DNA of 64,000 nucleotides from Pseudomicrostroma phylloplanum (GCA_039545275.1 BCHS01000018.1:248001-312000); one strand, 5' to 3'; shown: positions 1-12,750, counted from the first letter of the stretch. Numbers and translations are program-made. Notes: generated by a model not told the origin, from the letters alone.

Positions 1-1189
1 CGAGTTCGAAGACACCCGCTTTGGGTCGTGCACGGGAGGTATCATGCTGGGGCTAGGTCCATCATCGAAGCCGGAGGATGCAGGGCGACCCTGACTTTGA
101 AAGCTGCTTGAGCTAGGCATGAAAGGGGATGTGAACATGGGCGTGTCGGAAGCAGACTTGTCTTGCGCAGGATAGCTGGGCTGCTGACTAGACACAGGCT
201 GGGGCCCAGCAAATGTGGGGCGATCTTGGACGCCGAAGAGGGGACTATGGGTTTTAGCGGCCGTCTGGGGGTAGGCGTCCAGACCGTTGACGCTGCCCTC
301 TGAGTCGCTCTCGTCGCTCATGTCCACGCCTTCGATAGGGGCTGCCTTTGTTGTGTTGGCGCTCGTCAGATCTAGTTCGCCCTTTGCTGCTGCTTGCTGC
401 CTCTCTGCCTCCTTCTTGAGTAGCATGTCACGCTGTCGGGCTTCTTCCTCTTCGAACATCTTCTGAGCTTGATTTCTCATTCGCTCCTGCTCGGCGCGTT
501 CTTTCTCCATCTGAGAGGCAGCATTTGCTTTGGCGTTGGCAGCCAGAGCTGCTCGAGCATTGGCCCGCGATTGGTATTCGTCCTCTACCTGGCCTTCGCC
601 ATCGCCGCCGTCCGTATGATCGTCCACTGAGAGATCAGCTGTGCGTTCAGACTGGAAAGACTGGCGAACACCGCGATCGGGAGCAGTAGCTCCGGAGCTG
701 CCCTGCGTACCACCGACACCGCCTTGGAGCTCGGTCAGAGCCTGATCGAGATCGGCCATTGTGGTCTTCATCACGCCGGGTTGCTGTTGCTGCTGGGTCT
801 GCTGCTGTTCTGGCTTGGTTTGGGTCTGGTTCTCGTCGGGCCCTCCGTCTCCGGCACTCATCGCTAGCGCCTTGGAGTTCATAGCTAGCTCTCGGTCTAG
901 TGTGGTATACGAGAACGGAAAGAGACCCGTGTCTCCTCTTTCGTTGGTACCCTGATGTGAATAGGAGGAGAGAGAGTGCCGGAATTTAGTACATCTGAAG
1001 GCAGGGCTCGATGACCCTGCTCTGCACATCTCAAGACAAGCATGCAGCACTCACCTGCCACCATCCATCACCGTACTGATCGTCACGCTCGACGATCATG
1101 ACCACCTCTCCTACCTTGAAGGACACTTCATCTGGGTTCTCTGCCACGAACTCGTGGAGGCCCCAGACGCGATCTTGCACTGCAGCCAT
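1..1189 (-). CDS. SH3-domain protein with coiled coil and disordered tail (partial, runs off the window)
   Basis: Exons 1055-1189 and 1-951 (minus strand), intron 952-1054 with GTGAGT/CAG ends and phase 0. The ATG at 1189 is the first in frame. Residues 5-65 form an SH3 domain: an ALYDF-like start (GLHEFVAENPDEVSF), an acidic RT loop, the GDGWWQG motif split by the intron, and the GLFPFSY end. A Gln-rich stretch follows, then a charged Ala/Glu/Lys/Arg-rich segment at about residues 185-235 likely to be a coiled coil, then a Ser/Pro-rich region. The 3' end lies outside the window. Known family: SH3 at the extreme N terminus followed by disorder fits fungal Boi1/Boi2-type polarity scaffolds (SH3-SAM-PH), but SAM and PH would lie beyond the edge, so that name is only an inference. 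The SH3 call itself is firm. Confidence 0.8.
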
Positions 1190-2435
1190 GGTTGATTAGA
1201 GGGAGTGGGACGAGAAGGTATAGGCCAAGGGTTGAGTCTCCAGCTCCTCCGAGTAGCCTGTAGTTGCCGATAGGGTTGGCTGCAAAGTTCCTGTGGCCTC
1301 GCCAGCTGGTCGAGGTGGGTTGGGTTGCTCAGAGCAAGCTCAGGCGAAGTGGCCGACGAGATCTTGGGAAAGTGGAGACGACTGCTCAGGTATCAGGCGC
1401 AAGACTACTTGGTCTATGCTGGTATAATAGATGTGCGATGCGGTGTGTAAGAGATGGAAGGATGGGAAGGAAGGATGGTTGTGATCTACGGTGCGAAGGA
1501 AGAGGTGCAAAGTCGAATGGGGAAAGGATCTCGTGCACGCACGCACACACGCACCCACGCACGTCCGGCTCCTCTTCCGTCGCGGCCTTGGGCGAGGCTT
1601 GGGCCTGACCACCTGCGCCTCTGGGCCTCGCCACTCCCGTTGAGGGCGTCCAGGGCGGGGCAGGCTGCCGTCCAGCCTGGACCACCGAAAGCGGAATTAA
1701 AGAGCCGCGTACGCACCCAATACGCCTCCTGCGTCACATCCTCGACGCAGCACCTCTGCCGCTCGTCGCAGATGAGCAAGGTTGAGTACAGTATAGAGCT
1801 GCTCAAGTCTATCGAATCTCAAAAACTAGGGCTTGCAGATCTTCATGACCCGACTCGTACGACAGATCAACGCAGGAGCTCACAGGTGTGTGGGTGGGTG
1901 GCGCCGGAGGCGAAGCCGAAGGTCTTGCCATTGCTGCAGCCGGGCTGGGACGCTGTCTGGCCAGCAAGCTCATGAGCACTGGTGAAAGCAGCACACTCGC
2001 TATCAATGAGAACCTGAGTCCGTACTAGACGAGCTGCGGGTGTCTACTGCGAGTACTACCGGCGAATGGATTGGGCTTTGCACAGTAAAGGCATGTTGCT
2101 CCTTCTCGGTTTTCGCTAGTCTTCTTTGCTACGACGCTCAGTTGCCTTTGCTCCATGGAATTGTGCCTGGAATGCTGCGCATCATTTGCTACGAGGTCGG
2201 TCAAGGTTGATCGGAAGACGAGGTGCGGCAAGTGAGTGTTTTTGTTTGGCTGCAAACACACACACAGACGATTCTGCATCTATCGTCCCTCTGCGCCATT
2301 CTCGCACCACACCTCAGCCGCCATCCATCGTCGGTGGTGCGCAGTTCCTTACTGCCCTCCTCGCGCCCCTTGACATCTTCGCCCTTGCGTCGTACCCTAC
2401 CGTCCAGTTCCCTCCCCTCTCCAGACCATTCGCCC
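1190..2435. promoter_or_regulatory. Divergent intergenic region between the SH3 gene and the polyQ protein gene
   Basis: About 1.25 kb between two divergently read start codons. It contains several overlapping open frames in both directions, none with an ATG in good context, recognisable domains or splice-supported extension. A CA-rich tract lies near 1540-1560 and 2255-2275. I see no gene here and treat it as promoter and 5' leader sequence. Confidence 0.5.
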
Positions 2436-5400
2436 ATGTCTCACCCATCCTACTTCCCGCCGCCGCCCATGTCACCATGGAGATACCCAATCAGCACACT
2501 CGGTCCACTCGACGACGGCGTCGTCCCTGATGGAAGCTCCTCTCCTTTGTTTCACAGCGCACCCCCTTCAGTGTCGCCCTTCTCCACTGCACATCACTTC
2601 TACAGCAGTCAGCCTCCCTTCGCTGCTTCCATGATGATGCATAGCAACTTCAGTGCCACGGCAGCTTCGCAAGCAGTGCCGCCTTTCGACAATCTCGTCA
2701 GCTCTATGAGCGCACTTCAAATCCATGACGACAGTCTAGCCCTCATAGAAGCAGCTCCTCCTCACATCACCTGCTCGACTAGCACAGCCCCTTACCACAT
2801 GGACATACCTACACGAACGAGGCGATGGGGAGCACGCTATGTCGACACTGGCATACAGACAGACGACCAGCCTTCGCAGACGCCTGAAGCTACTCAGGAG
2901 ATATCGCTGCCATTGAAGTTGTGTGACACTGCGCACGGCATGCCTCCATCTCCGTCTCCATTCACATCTCCTGCAACTGCAGACCTCATCTGCCTCGACA
3001 GTGACGATCTCAAAGAGCAGAACTGCTCTCCCTCTACCATGGCTTCGTCACCTTCGGCGTCGGCTTCAGTGCAAGCACCTCGAAAGGTAGACAGCGACAG
3101 CAGTGACTCCATCACATCCGTCCTTAGCAAGTCTGAAGATGAAATCAAGCCAGTCATCGACGCCTATATCGGAGACCTCAGACGACACTTCAAGTTCGAG
3201 GAAGTCGAGGCAGCGGCGCAAAGGGGTCAAACCCCAGAATGGCTCCTCCAGGAAAGCCTTGTCATTGCCAACGTACCTGCATCTTACCTACCCTCTGCGA
3301 TCAAGTCTGAACCATCGATGAGCCATAATGAAGCTTCAAGCCTTCAGATGTCCGCAGAGGAGGTGCGACAGCCTGCAACGGCCCTACGATCACCGCAGCA
3401 GACACCAAACAAGCCTGAGCCCAAGCCTGTCGCATCAAATGTCAACAAGCAATCCGTCAATGAAGAATCTCTGAGCACAAAGAACACCTCTGCCATCAAA
3501 GAGGAACCGGTAACAGCAGAGCTACGACAACAACTTGGAAGCGATGTGCTCTCGGCTCAAGCCATCGAGGAGGCGTTCGCATCCAACGCTGCTCGCACGA
3601 GAGCTCTCGTACGCCCACGAATACTTGAGCTAGGGTCTGCATCCAGTACAGCTTCCCCTGAGAGTCTTTCATCACCCACTTCTGCCACAATGGCTGGCTT
3701 CGGCAACATGGGCTCTCCTCCGCGTTCACCACCACCATCACCTCCCAAGAAGACGGAGACCTCTCCTGAGGGTACGCTGCACACTGACCACTCGAGCTTA
3801 GATGTCAGCGCGACGACACGACGACTCGTCGATGTCAATCCCATTTCAACCGCACAAGCTGCAACACCAGAACGCAAAGAGGTAGCCAAGGTGCTTGTTG
3901 ACGTACCCAAAGCATCTTACAATGCCAAGGAAGAAGAGAAGCGCCCCGCATCCCCTGTTGTCGAGCCGGCAAAGGTGGTTCCGCGAATACCACTCCAGAG
4001 CTGGCCAATGTTGTTGGAACGACCTTTGTCTAGAAGCGAAGACCAGGTGAGCGCCGACTGTGGAGTTGGCTCGCGAGGTTATAACCGAACAGGCGCTGAA
4101 GTCTTTGCTGCCCAATGTCTACTGCCGTTAGCGCCTCGAGGCGGTCGAGCACTTGCTTTCTGCACTGACCACGACAGCACCTAATGAGAGTCGCTACGAA
4201 TTTTCGTGTCAGATGAGAACGATCGTACGGCTAGCCGCTGCCTTCGGCGTCCACCCTTGCGACTTTGGTGTCAAAGGGGAGGAAGGTGCGCCTCTCACGC
4301 TGGGCGACGTCAAGATATCGACAGCGGAAGGAGATGAGAAGAACACTGGGACAATGTATCTGGAGGTAGATTGCTCAAGAGTGAAGACGTAAGTACGCGC
4401 TACAACATGATCGGAAAGGCGCAAATTGAGCTCACAAGGACCCTCATATCTCACTTCTGCCCCTCATTCTTCGCATCGACAGAGCTGCTGCCGACAAGTG
4501 GGTCTTCCAATCCCAGCCGGGTGCAACAAGCATGAGCGACATTGTCACGGATCTTGTACAGTCCTTGGCCTGGAGGCGAGCCATCGACGTTGTTGGCAAG
4601 GTGAGTTCTTGTAGAGAACGATTACTCCCCTGGATTAGACGCAGGCTGATGCAGTACCCAGCTGTCCCTACCCTCATCCTCAATTCCTTTATGTAGGCAG
4701 ATGATGATGTCGCCGAGCTCACCAAGCTGGCACCCCTCAGCGGCGCAACCACCTTGAACCCTCGTGCCCCGCCGATGGATACGAGCAAGCCCATACCCGC
4801 TCCCTCAAACCCTGTCCTTCGACGGGGGGAGCCCCTCTTCGTCAACGAGTCACGCTCTTCTCCAGAAATTTTCAACCAGAGCACTCGTATCAAGTTCGGC
4901 AAGAGGAGTCTCCCTCGACCATTCGACTTTGGCAGGATCATTACCCCTGCTACGCAAGAGAGCATCTGGATCGCTCTCCTCTCGGCAGCCAACAGGGCCA
5001 GCGTCATCTTGGAAGCAGTCTTCGGGCCTGAGCCTGCCACCTTGCCAGTCACGGTGAGAATGGGGGATGTGGCTAAGAGAGTGCATGAGATGGAGAACAA
5101 GGCGAGACCTGCACTTGAAGTACAGTCACAGGGACAGCAGCAGCAACAGCAACAGCAACAGCAATCACAGAAACAGGCGAACGGGGAGCCCAAAAGCACC
5201 AACACGACCTCCAAGGGACAGCAGCCCATTTCCAACAAGCAGAAGAAGAAAGGAGGCCTATGCACCTGCAAGGTCAACTCTCGCAACCATCACTTTCAGC
5301 AAAAGGGCTGTTTCACCAATAGCAAGCTCAAAAATGCACCAAAAGGAGCACGAGGAGCTCAGTCCCTCCCGACGAATCCTCAAAAGGGAGCAGGCAAAGA

Positions 5401-5710
5401 AGCAAATGTCGCCAATCAATCCAAGAGCAAGACGTCCAAGCAGGGCCACTCCTCTTCGGACTACGAGACGGCCCCTGAAGAGGACAAGGGTCGCAAAGTA
5501 CGTGTCAAGAAGGAGGGCAAGAACGCCCTGCCTATACCTGTACCCCTGCTTCCAAAGGATATCCCTCTGCCTTGCTCTGATGCAGAGGAGGAGGCGAAGC
5601 CGAAGTCGCAGCCGCAGAAAGAGCAGGGAGAGGAGAAGCAGAAGCCGAAGCCTGTGATGAATTGCCGAGACTTGGAGATGGTCGATTGGCGAGCTGCTCT
5701 GCTGGCTTGA
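2436..5710 (+). CDS. Large disordered protein with polyQ tract; unknown function
   Basis: Four exons: 2436-4046, 4132-4388, 4483-4600 and 4697-5710; introns of 85, 94 and 96 nt with GTGAGC, GTAAGT and GTGAGT donors. Together they give 999 residues plus stop. The open frame extends upstream of 2436 without an ATG, so the ATG at 2436 (MSHPSYFPPPP) is taken as start. Residues 1-530 are Ser/Pro/Thr-rich and disordered. The part spanning the introns (about 538-750) looks folded, with hydrophobic runs such as MRTIVRLAAAFGVHPCDFG and SIWIALLSAANRASVILEAVFG. A 10-residue polyQ tract and a Lys/Gln-rich basic tail follow; the tail has a Cys/His patch (CTCKVNSRNHHF). I do not recognise the family. The tail composition would suit a nucleic-acid-associated or nuclear protein, but that is speculation. 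Confidence 0.72.
5135..5164 (+). repeat. CAG/CAA trinucleotide repeat coding polyglutamine
   Basis: Ten consecutive glutamine codons, CAG mixed with CAA, in the last exon of the preceding gene. CAA interruptions usually stabilise such tracts against slippage. Confidence 0.9.
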
Positions 5711-6062
5711 AGCTGACGAAGTGATCATGGGTAGGAAAACTCTCTCCATCACCTCAAATTGACATGCGCAGGCAGGCAGACGAAATGCCCCTTGGTGGGA
5801 CGACTGCCTTTCCCCGACCCCCAACATGTCTTCCCCTTTCTCTCTTCCCCCATTCCTCACTCTAATGAATGTCGTGAATTGATGAATTGATGGCGCCTCA
5901 ATGCTGGCCCATTGTCGTCAAGCAGTGTCTCTAAGCAGTAGCAACAGCGTTGAATATGCCCAAGCGCCGAAGTCGTGGCCTCGGCGTGCCATCCGGATGC
6001 CTCTTTCCCCCTGACCCTAGCCCTGGCCCCGGTCCTGCTTGCTCTTTCGCCCAATCAATCGA
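5711..6062. other. Convergent 3' region, no gene seen
   Basis: About 350 nt between two convergent stop codons. It holds only 3' UTR-like sequence of the polyQ gene (+) and the U5 snRNP 40K gene (-), with pyrimidine-rich runs. No supported open frame. Confidence 0.6.
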
Positions 6063-7626
6063 CTACGGCTCGATCTCCCCCAGCAGCAACTGCCCATCCG
6101 TCGAGCTCGAGACGACTGTGACACATACGCAAAAGGGAAGAAGGTAGAGGATGTCAGCCTACATCTCTCCAGACGTCTACATGTTTGGCGTTGGTGACCG
6201 GAGAGAGAGGAGAGGAGAAGAGTGAGGACTCACCAATGGGCTCTTTTGGGTGGTAGGCTGCGGCGGTACAGGTGCCGCGATGCCCTGGTAGCTTGTAGAG
6301 GATCTTTTCTGACTCGACACTGGTAGGAAGGGAGACACAGAGTGGACGAGTATCAGCTCGCCTGCTCTCTCGCTCGGCTCTGCTCTGCTCTGCTCATCCC
6401 CAGCTACTCACTCCCACACGACGCAAGTCCGGTCTCCGCTGCCCAGAATGATTCTCCTCCCATCCCTGCTCCATCCTCCCTTGATCAGCAGCGCATCAGC
6501 GCCATTCAGCGCTCCACTCAATGTCTTATACAGCCTCTCTTGACTTGCCCGGTCTTCCTCGTTGACTTGCCCTGCTGCGTCGCCATTCGAGGAGGAGATG
6601 GCAAAGGGACGTACGTCCCAGACTCTTAGAGTGGAGTCTAGGGAGAAGGAGAAGAGGTACGAGCCGGAGGGTGAGAGGGTGAGGGAGGTGATTGTGTCTG
6701 TGTGTAGGTTGAGAGAGTAGAGGATTTGCTTGCGATGCAGGTCATAAAGCTGAGAATGTCAAAGAGGCCCAGTGTCAGCGATCGGAGGAAGCTCTCTTCG
6801 CAGACTCGACAGGCTCATGACTCACGTGGATCTGATTATCTATTCCGCCTACGAAGATCCCACTGCCATCTTTTGTCCACTCGAGCGCAGTGACTGGGTA
6901 TCCCACCTTCAACGTCTCCAACGGCTGCTTCTCCTCCGTCTTCCAAATGCACACGTCTCCATCATCTGACCCACTAGCAAACAGCGTCGCATCCGCTGGA
7001 GAAGGGGCTACGCAGTTCACAATCCCTTTGTGATGCCTGAATCTCCTCAGCTTGTTGTTCGGCGGCGGCGAGAGGGGAGACCAGAGGATGATGGTCGAGT
7101 CTGCTGATCCGGAGAGGAGCAGCGGGAGGGAAGAGGTGGAAGAGGGGAAGCCGTTCGTGGTAGTCGTGGAGGGAGGGAGGAAGGCGAGGCATATCACTGC
7201 CTTGTTGTGTGACTGGAGTGAGGTGACGTGGTTGTTGGGAGTGTATGTCTTCCATATCGCTGAAAATGAATAGCAATGAAGGGGGAGAACGTTCAGCCGA
7301 ACAAGCGAAGTACGTGCACGCGGCTCCTTCTCGTCCTACTCACAGATGGACTTATCGCCCCCGGCAGCTGCGATGTACTCTCCATCCAGAGAAAACTTGA
7401 CGTCGAGTATCTCTCCCTGGTGACCGCCATTCAAGCTCAAGATGGGATCAGACAGGCCACTTGTCCGCTTGACGGACCGTACCAGACCCTTGTCCTTTCC
7501 GTCGCGGGAAGAAGTGATGGGTACGAGCGAGGATGAGGCGGCTGCATCGGAGCCGTCCTCGTCTTCTACGCGACTGCGCTTCACTAGCGAGGATGAGGCA
7601 GCCGGGGGCGGCCGTTTTGTTGCCAT
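6063..7626 (-). CDS. U5 snRNP 40 kDa WD40 protein (SNRNP40 / S. pombe Spf38 homologue)
   Basis: Five exons on the minus strand: 7344-7626, 6826-7259, 6412-6749, 6234-6319 and 6063-6115; introns of 84, 76, 92 and 118 nt, all GTGAGT...AG. They give 397 residues, close to the 357 of the human protein. Seven WD40 blades are visible. The order of signature segments follows SNRNP40: an N-terminal basic VKR patch, SDPILSLNGGHQGEI, then FASGSDDGDVCIWK, GGIDNQIHLYDL, LRVWDVRPFA, GSGDRTCVVWDVESEKILY, KLPGHRGTCTAAAYHP, and the C-terminal end LLLGEIEP (human ends LYMGEI). Family role: a U5 snRNP subunit that joins the spliceosome in the nucleus. It has inserts with low-complexity Ser/Thr between blades 2 and 3. 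It is divergent from EFL1, with 284 nt between start codons. Confidence 0.93.
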
Positions 7627-7910
7627 ACTGACAAAGCTTGGCGAGGAGACGTGTGAGAAGGCTTCCTGGGTATGGCGTGTTGGGTATTGGCACGTACGGA
7701 AGGACGAGAAGATCTGGCTGCAGCGAGGGCCACTGCTTCCGTTCCGTTGCGGGGCCTCCGACAGATTTTGAGCGGAAAGGCGACGAGAATTGGCTGAGAA
7801 GAAGCTCCTCCACTGACGACTCGCACTTGGGTAGGGTCACCTTCTAGTCTACCTACACCATCGCCAACACTTGGCTACCACTGCAGTCCATCTACGACTA
7901 GCGGCCCACC
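7627..7910. promoter_or_regulatory. Bidirectional promoter, U5 snRNP 40K (-) / EFL1 (+)
   Basis: The 284 nt between two divergent ATGs must hold both promoters and both 5' leaders. No clear TATA box is visible. The EFL1 start has a good context (CCACCATGA). Confidence 0.6.
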
Positions 7911-10900
7911 ATGAGCACCACATTAGCCCTCACCCTGATGGGCCACGTGGACCATGGCAAGTCATCCTATGCCGACTCCCTCCTCGCCTCCAATGGCCTC
8001 ATCTCCCAGCGCCAGGCGGGCAAGATCCGATACCTCGACTCTAGGGAGGACGAGCAGGAGCGTGGCATCACAATCGAGTCCAGTGGAATTCGGCTGGGAT
8101 TCAAGATGCGGAGAAAGGGAGACGATGGTCAGCCTGGGCCAGTACAAGATTGGACGCTCAATCTCATCGATACCCCTGGGCACATTGACTTCAGCTCCGA
8201 AGTATCCACTTCGTCTAGGCTCGTAGATGGCTGCCTCATCCTCGTGGATGCGCTTGAAGGGGTGTGTACTCAGACCATCAATGTGCTTCGGCAAGCTTGG
8301 GTCGACAGGTTGAAGCCCATCCTTGTACTCAACAAGGTGGACCGGCTGGCAGTGGAAGTTAGAATGACGGCTCACGAGGCCGAGGCGCAGCTGCAGAGGG
8401 TAATCGAGCAGGCCAATGCTACCCTCGCAGGCTTCTGGGCAGAGGAGAGGATGCAAGAGGAAGAAAAGGAGAGGGAAGCAGCCGAAGCCAAGGGCGAGGA
8501 ATTCACCGCAAAGGTTGAAGTAGATGGAGAAGAGGCAGATGCCGAGCTCTACTTCGACCCTGCGAGAGGCAACGTCATCTTCGCTTCGTCCATGTACGGC
8601 TTTGCATTCAGGCTACACTCCTTCTCCCACCTCTACTCAACCAAGCTGGGTCTACCAGAAGAGAAGTTCAGGACTTTCCTATGGGGAGACTGGTACTTTG
8701 ACGCAAAGGGCAAGAGGATGCTCAACCGCAAGCAGGCATCAAAGCTGTGGGGCGAAGGTCGGCTAGGACCTACAGCATGCCAACAATTTGTCATAGACAA
8801 TCTGTGGCGCGTCTTTGAGAAGACGATAATCGAGCGGGATCAAGCAGCAATCGAGAAGATCGTGGCGACGCTCTCACTGCCCATCAATGCTCGAGACCTC
8901 AAGACCCCTGATTCGCATGCTCTCCTTTCTTCCATCCTCTCCGCATGGTTGCCGTTAGCCCCTTGCACCTTCTCTACTATCGTGGATCAAATACCGCCCC
9001 CGCCGGTGGCACAAGGACGCAGAGTACCCCGCATCCTGGACCCTACAGGGTCGATTTGGAAGACAGACCTAAGCCGCTTCTATGCTGACAAGGTGGGGCT
9101 GGAGAGACCTCAAGGCAGAAATGCTGTCGAGAAGGATCTATTCAGCGCCAACAGGGAGAAGGAAGCGTGGCGCGTGGGAGTCATCTCCAAGATGTTTGCA
9201 GTAGCGAAGGACGACCTGCCTACTGACACAGGCAAGGCGAATGGTAATGGCAAAGAAGAAGCTGAACAACAACGGGGAGATGTTCGCAATCTGTCCGTAG
9301 AAGAGAGACGGAGAAGAGCGAGGGAGGCTCGCGAGAAGCAGCAGGCCGCTAGGAATGGGGAGACAACACTTCAAGCAGACAAGGAGGCTGTACAACAAGC
9401 CTCAACTGGTGGCGCGAAGGAGACTGCAGCGGTCGACTCAGTGGCTATGCCGGTCGAGCTGTCGAAGCCTACATCAGCGGAAGAGGATCAGCAAGTGCCT
9501 GCTTCCGATCTAGGGACCGCTCCCGCTGTACCAATCGAAGCAACTTACGAGAGGCCGCCTACAGCAGCGCCTGAACCCGCTCAGGCTTCCAACGTGGAGA
9601 CTTCTGCTGAAGATGAAGGGAGCAGCGAGGTACTCTTGGCGTTTGTGCGCGTGTACTCCGGATCCCTCTCAGCATCAGCATCGGCCGCTAGCTCGCCATT
9701 CTTCCTCCTCCTGCCCAAGTACAACCCGTCCCTCGGCCCGACACACGCTTCCAACATCAAGCATATCAAGCGCATCCATATTCAAGGCTTGTACGTTATC
9801 ATGGGCAAAGAGCTTGTGAAAGTCGACAAGGTACAAGCTGGAGAGATCTGCGCTGTACGAGGTTTGGAGGGCGTGGTCGGCAGAATGGGGACTATCGTTG
9901 CGCTACCAGAGACCGTGGCGACTCCTGATGAAGAATCGAAGCTCATCTCGGACTCAGCTCCTGGCTTTGTCAACTTGACTGGTGGGGCTGGTCTGGCAGC
10001 ACCAATCGTGCGCGTCGCTCTAGAACCTGACAATCCAGCTGATATGCCCAAGCTCATCGAAGGCTTGCGTCTGCTGAACCAGTCGGACCCGTGCGTACAG
10101 ACGCTGGTACAAGAGACTGGAGAGCACGTCATTGTCACCGCTGGTGAGCTTCATCTCGAACGGTGTCTGAAGGATCTTCGAGAGCGCTTCGCCAAGGTAC
10201 CCATTTCGGCTAGCAAACCTCTCGTGCCCTTCAGAGAGACGGCAATTCGAGTCGGCGAAATGGCCCCGCCTCGCTTTGGTGAAGAAGGCGAGGCGAGGGG
10301 AACAGTGAATGTCAGTGTCGCAAATGGCATCGTCAAGCTCAAGCTGAGAGCCAAGCCTTTACCTCTGGCGGTCACTGAGCTTCTCGAAGCCAACACCAGC
10401 ACGATTCGGAGTATGCTGGAGAAGAGGGGAGTCGCGAGAGGCGGTGAAGAAGATACATCGAATGATGTTGCGGGCGCTAGCAGCTCCACCGGCACGGCAA
10501 GCAAGGTCGTACCCGCTTCGCAGCTCTTCACAACGCTGGCGACCCTCCTGCATAAGGCGGGCTCCTCTGCACGAGTGTGGGAGCAAGAGTGGAAGGAGGA
10601 GTCTCTAGTGGACAGGATCTGGAGCTTTGGACCTCGGAGAGTGGGGCCTAACCTCCTCTTCGGACCTCAAGAGGGTCTCGCTGCAGGGAGGGGACTAAAG
10701 AACCGCCTTGCTGCGAAGGTCGGAGCAGGCAGTGGTCTGCCGACTCCGGCAGTAGCACCCAAGGGGTCAGACGAAGACACGGCTTCGCTGACCTCGGCGC
10801 TAGCTCAAGCTTCACTGGAACAAGACGGCGAAGAGAACGGCGAAGCTTCTGGATCCTCTGCAAAGGGTCTTTCGTGGTCAGCGACCGACCTCCTCGAGTC

Positions 10901-11692
10901 CCTCGATACCGGCTTCCAGATTGCCACTCTGCAAGGTCCTCTTTGCGCCGAGCCTGTCCGCGGACTCGCCTACTTCATCGAATCTCTCACCGTCGACTCT
11001 TCCGCCGCGGTCAAGGCCAACCTGCGTCTCTCTCAGGTGACGGGCTCCCTCATCTCCTCTGTACGAGAGGCATGCAGGAATGGTCTGCTGGACTGGTCGC
11101 CAAGATTGATGATGGCCATGTACGAGTGCGATATCCAAGCCGCTCCCGATGTGCTCGGTAAGGTCCACGCGGTACTCAACAAGAGGAGGGGCAAGGTCAC
11201 GAGCGAGGAGATGAGGGATGGGACGACCTATTTTACTATTGGCGCTAGTCTGCCGGTGGTGGAAAGCTTTGGGTTTGCAGATGAGGTGAGGAAGAGGACT
11301 AGTGGCGCTGCTAGTCCTCAATTGATCTTCAGGGGGTGAGTACGGCGAGCGGGGAGAGTGTGGAGCAGCGTAGGTGGTCATGAGAAACATAATACTGATG
11401 CCATTGCTTCTTCAATTCTACATCCTGCTTCTCAATTGCCCCATACGACCAATCTCCTGCTCTCCCTTTCCCTCTTGCACTTCCTCCCTCACCCTACAGC
11501 TTCGAGCTCTTTGACCTAGACCCCTTCTGGGTTCCCCGCACAGAAGAGGAGCTGGAGGACCTAGGTGAAAAGGGCGAGCGCGAGAATGTGGCCAAGAAGT
11601 ACATGGATGGTGTACGAAGGCGCAAGGGTATGCACGTGGACCAGAGGATGGTCGAGGCGGCGGAGAAGCAGAGGAACTTGAAGAGTAATTGA
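7911..11692 (+). CDS. RIA1: Elongation-factor-like GTPase, ribosome assembly factor EFL1/Ria1
   Basis: Exon 7911-11335, intron 11336-11499 (GTGAGT...CAG), exon 11500-11692: 1,205 residues. Without the second exon the protein would end at an artificial stop just after the splice donor; the spliced tail (GFELFDLDPFWVPRTEEE..., RKGMHVDQRMVEAAEKQR) is the conserved EFL1 C terminus. The N-terminal GTPase domain shows GHVDHGKS (P-loop, about residues 11-18), RGITIESS, DTPGHIDFSSEV (G3) and NKVD (G4). EF2-like domains II-V follow. Family role: with Sdo1/SBDS it uses GTP to release the anti-association factor eIF6/Tif6 from pre-60S ribosomes in the cytoplasm. A charged low-complexity insert rich in Glu/Arg/Gln/Ala occupies about residues 440-570, between the GTPase part and domain II. 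Longer than EF2 (about 840), as usual for EFL1. Confidence 0.95.
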
Positions 11693-12058
11693 GCGAGGCG
11701 GGCGCTGTTGATCATCTTATTTGCTGCTGACCTGTAATGCAGTTGTAGCAAAGAGCTGATGCCCGCTTGATTCGGAAGGCTATGTGCAGCGTCTAGTCGG
11801 AGGATACTTCCTGAGCAGTTGTCGCTACAGTTTGTGCGACTCTGTCAGCTCGCCGTCTTGAGCTTGACAGAGAGCATATGCTGCATCATCGCATAAGTTC
11901 TGACGATGCATGGCGCTGAGTCCTTGGCGGATCGTGGCCTTGTGAAGGGCTCGCAGCCCTCCTATCGAGGCGTGTTTTGCCGTGGGTATATGGAAAGCCT
12001 GTTTGGCTATGAGGAGTGGTGTTGATGGCATGCGCCAATTTGCTTAGATCTCTGCCCC
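11693..12058. other. Convergent intergenic region, no gene seen
   Basis: About 370 nt between the EFL1 stop and the stop of a small minus-strand gene. Only short shadow frames are present. Probably the two 3' UTRs. Confidence 0.55.
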
Positions 12059-12319
12059 TTATCCGCCCCTCCTGCCCTTCTCCTCGACCTGTATCCACCC
12101 CTTCCTACCCGCAAACCTGATCCTCTCCCCTTCCATCTTCTCTTCCTGCCTCACATCATCCTGTAGCAGCTCGGAGCTAGTGAGTGGCTTGTTCTTGCCA
12201 TTGCGGGCCGGGCAGGGCAAGAGGGTCGAGGCGGCGACGGTTAGAACTGAACCGAAGAAGGTGGCGAAGAAGATGCTGGAGGTGAGGGTGCGACGTGAGA
12301 GGGAGATGGGGCGAAGCAT
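12059..12319 (-). CDS. Small single-span membrane protein, possibly mitochondrial
   Basis: An intronless 86-residue frame with a true ATG at 12319. The first 10 residues are basic and Ser/Arg-rich (MLRPISLSRR). A hydrophobic segment at about residues 12-33 (SSIFFATFFGSVLTVAAS) could span a membrane. After it comes a soluble, charged tail with Glu/Lys alternation, ending in a basic GRKGWIQVEEKGRR. A short basic N terminus, one span and a charged tail are typical of small inner-mitochondrial-membrane assembly factors, but I do not recognise a family, so function is open. It lies head-to-head with MDJ1 (431 nt apart). That would suit a mitochondrial role but does not prove it. It could also be a chance frame. 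Confidence 0.55.
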   Translation of the reverse strand: MLRPISLSRRTLTSSIFFATFFGSVLTVAASTLLPCPARNGKNKPLTSSELLQDDVRQEEKMEGERIRFAGRKGWIQVEEKGRRGG

Positions 12320-12750
12320 GGTCGCGGAGGTGAAGGGAGTAGGGAGAGTGGAGTGAGAGAAGACAGCTGGTGGTCTACACTGCTGCTCTTCTACGTCGCT
12401 GGGTTCTTGATAAGGGCGAGACTGTTTGGTAGGTGATGCTACTGTCCACCTCTATCTACCACTCTATCCTTCCCTTCCCTTGGCGCTTCCGGATTTCCAA
12501 CCAGGCTTCCGTTCCGACGTGGGTGGCCACTGTGCGCGCAGATTTTTCTGGGCGTGTGCGTGAGAAGCGGAAGTGAGGGAATGACAAGGGCAATGGATTC
12601 TTCTGGATTACAGTCCGGTACATTCGACGTTTCAAATCGCGAGGACCATCATCGATACCAGTGGCCACATCATAGACAAGGCATTCAGGTGCCTACACAC
12701 ACATATACATTATACCCTTCCTTCTCTCGCTGAGCTTCGAGTAGATCAGT
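12320..12750. promoter_or_regulatory. Bidirectional promoter region, small membrane protein (-) / MDJ1 (+)
   Basis: 431 nt between divergent ATGs. A weak TATA-like run (ACATATACATTATA) lies near 12701-12714, about 40 nt before the MDJ1 start. No other motif recognised. Confidence 0.45.

Noticed and set aside
1454..1975. 173-codon frame between the first two genes
   Set aside because: Low-complexity Arg/Thr/His content from CA repeats, overlaps frames on the other strand, no splice or domain support.
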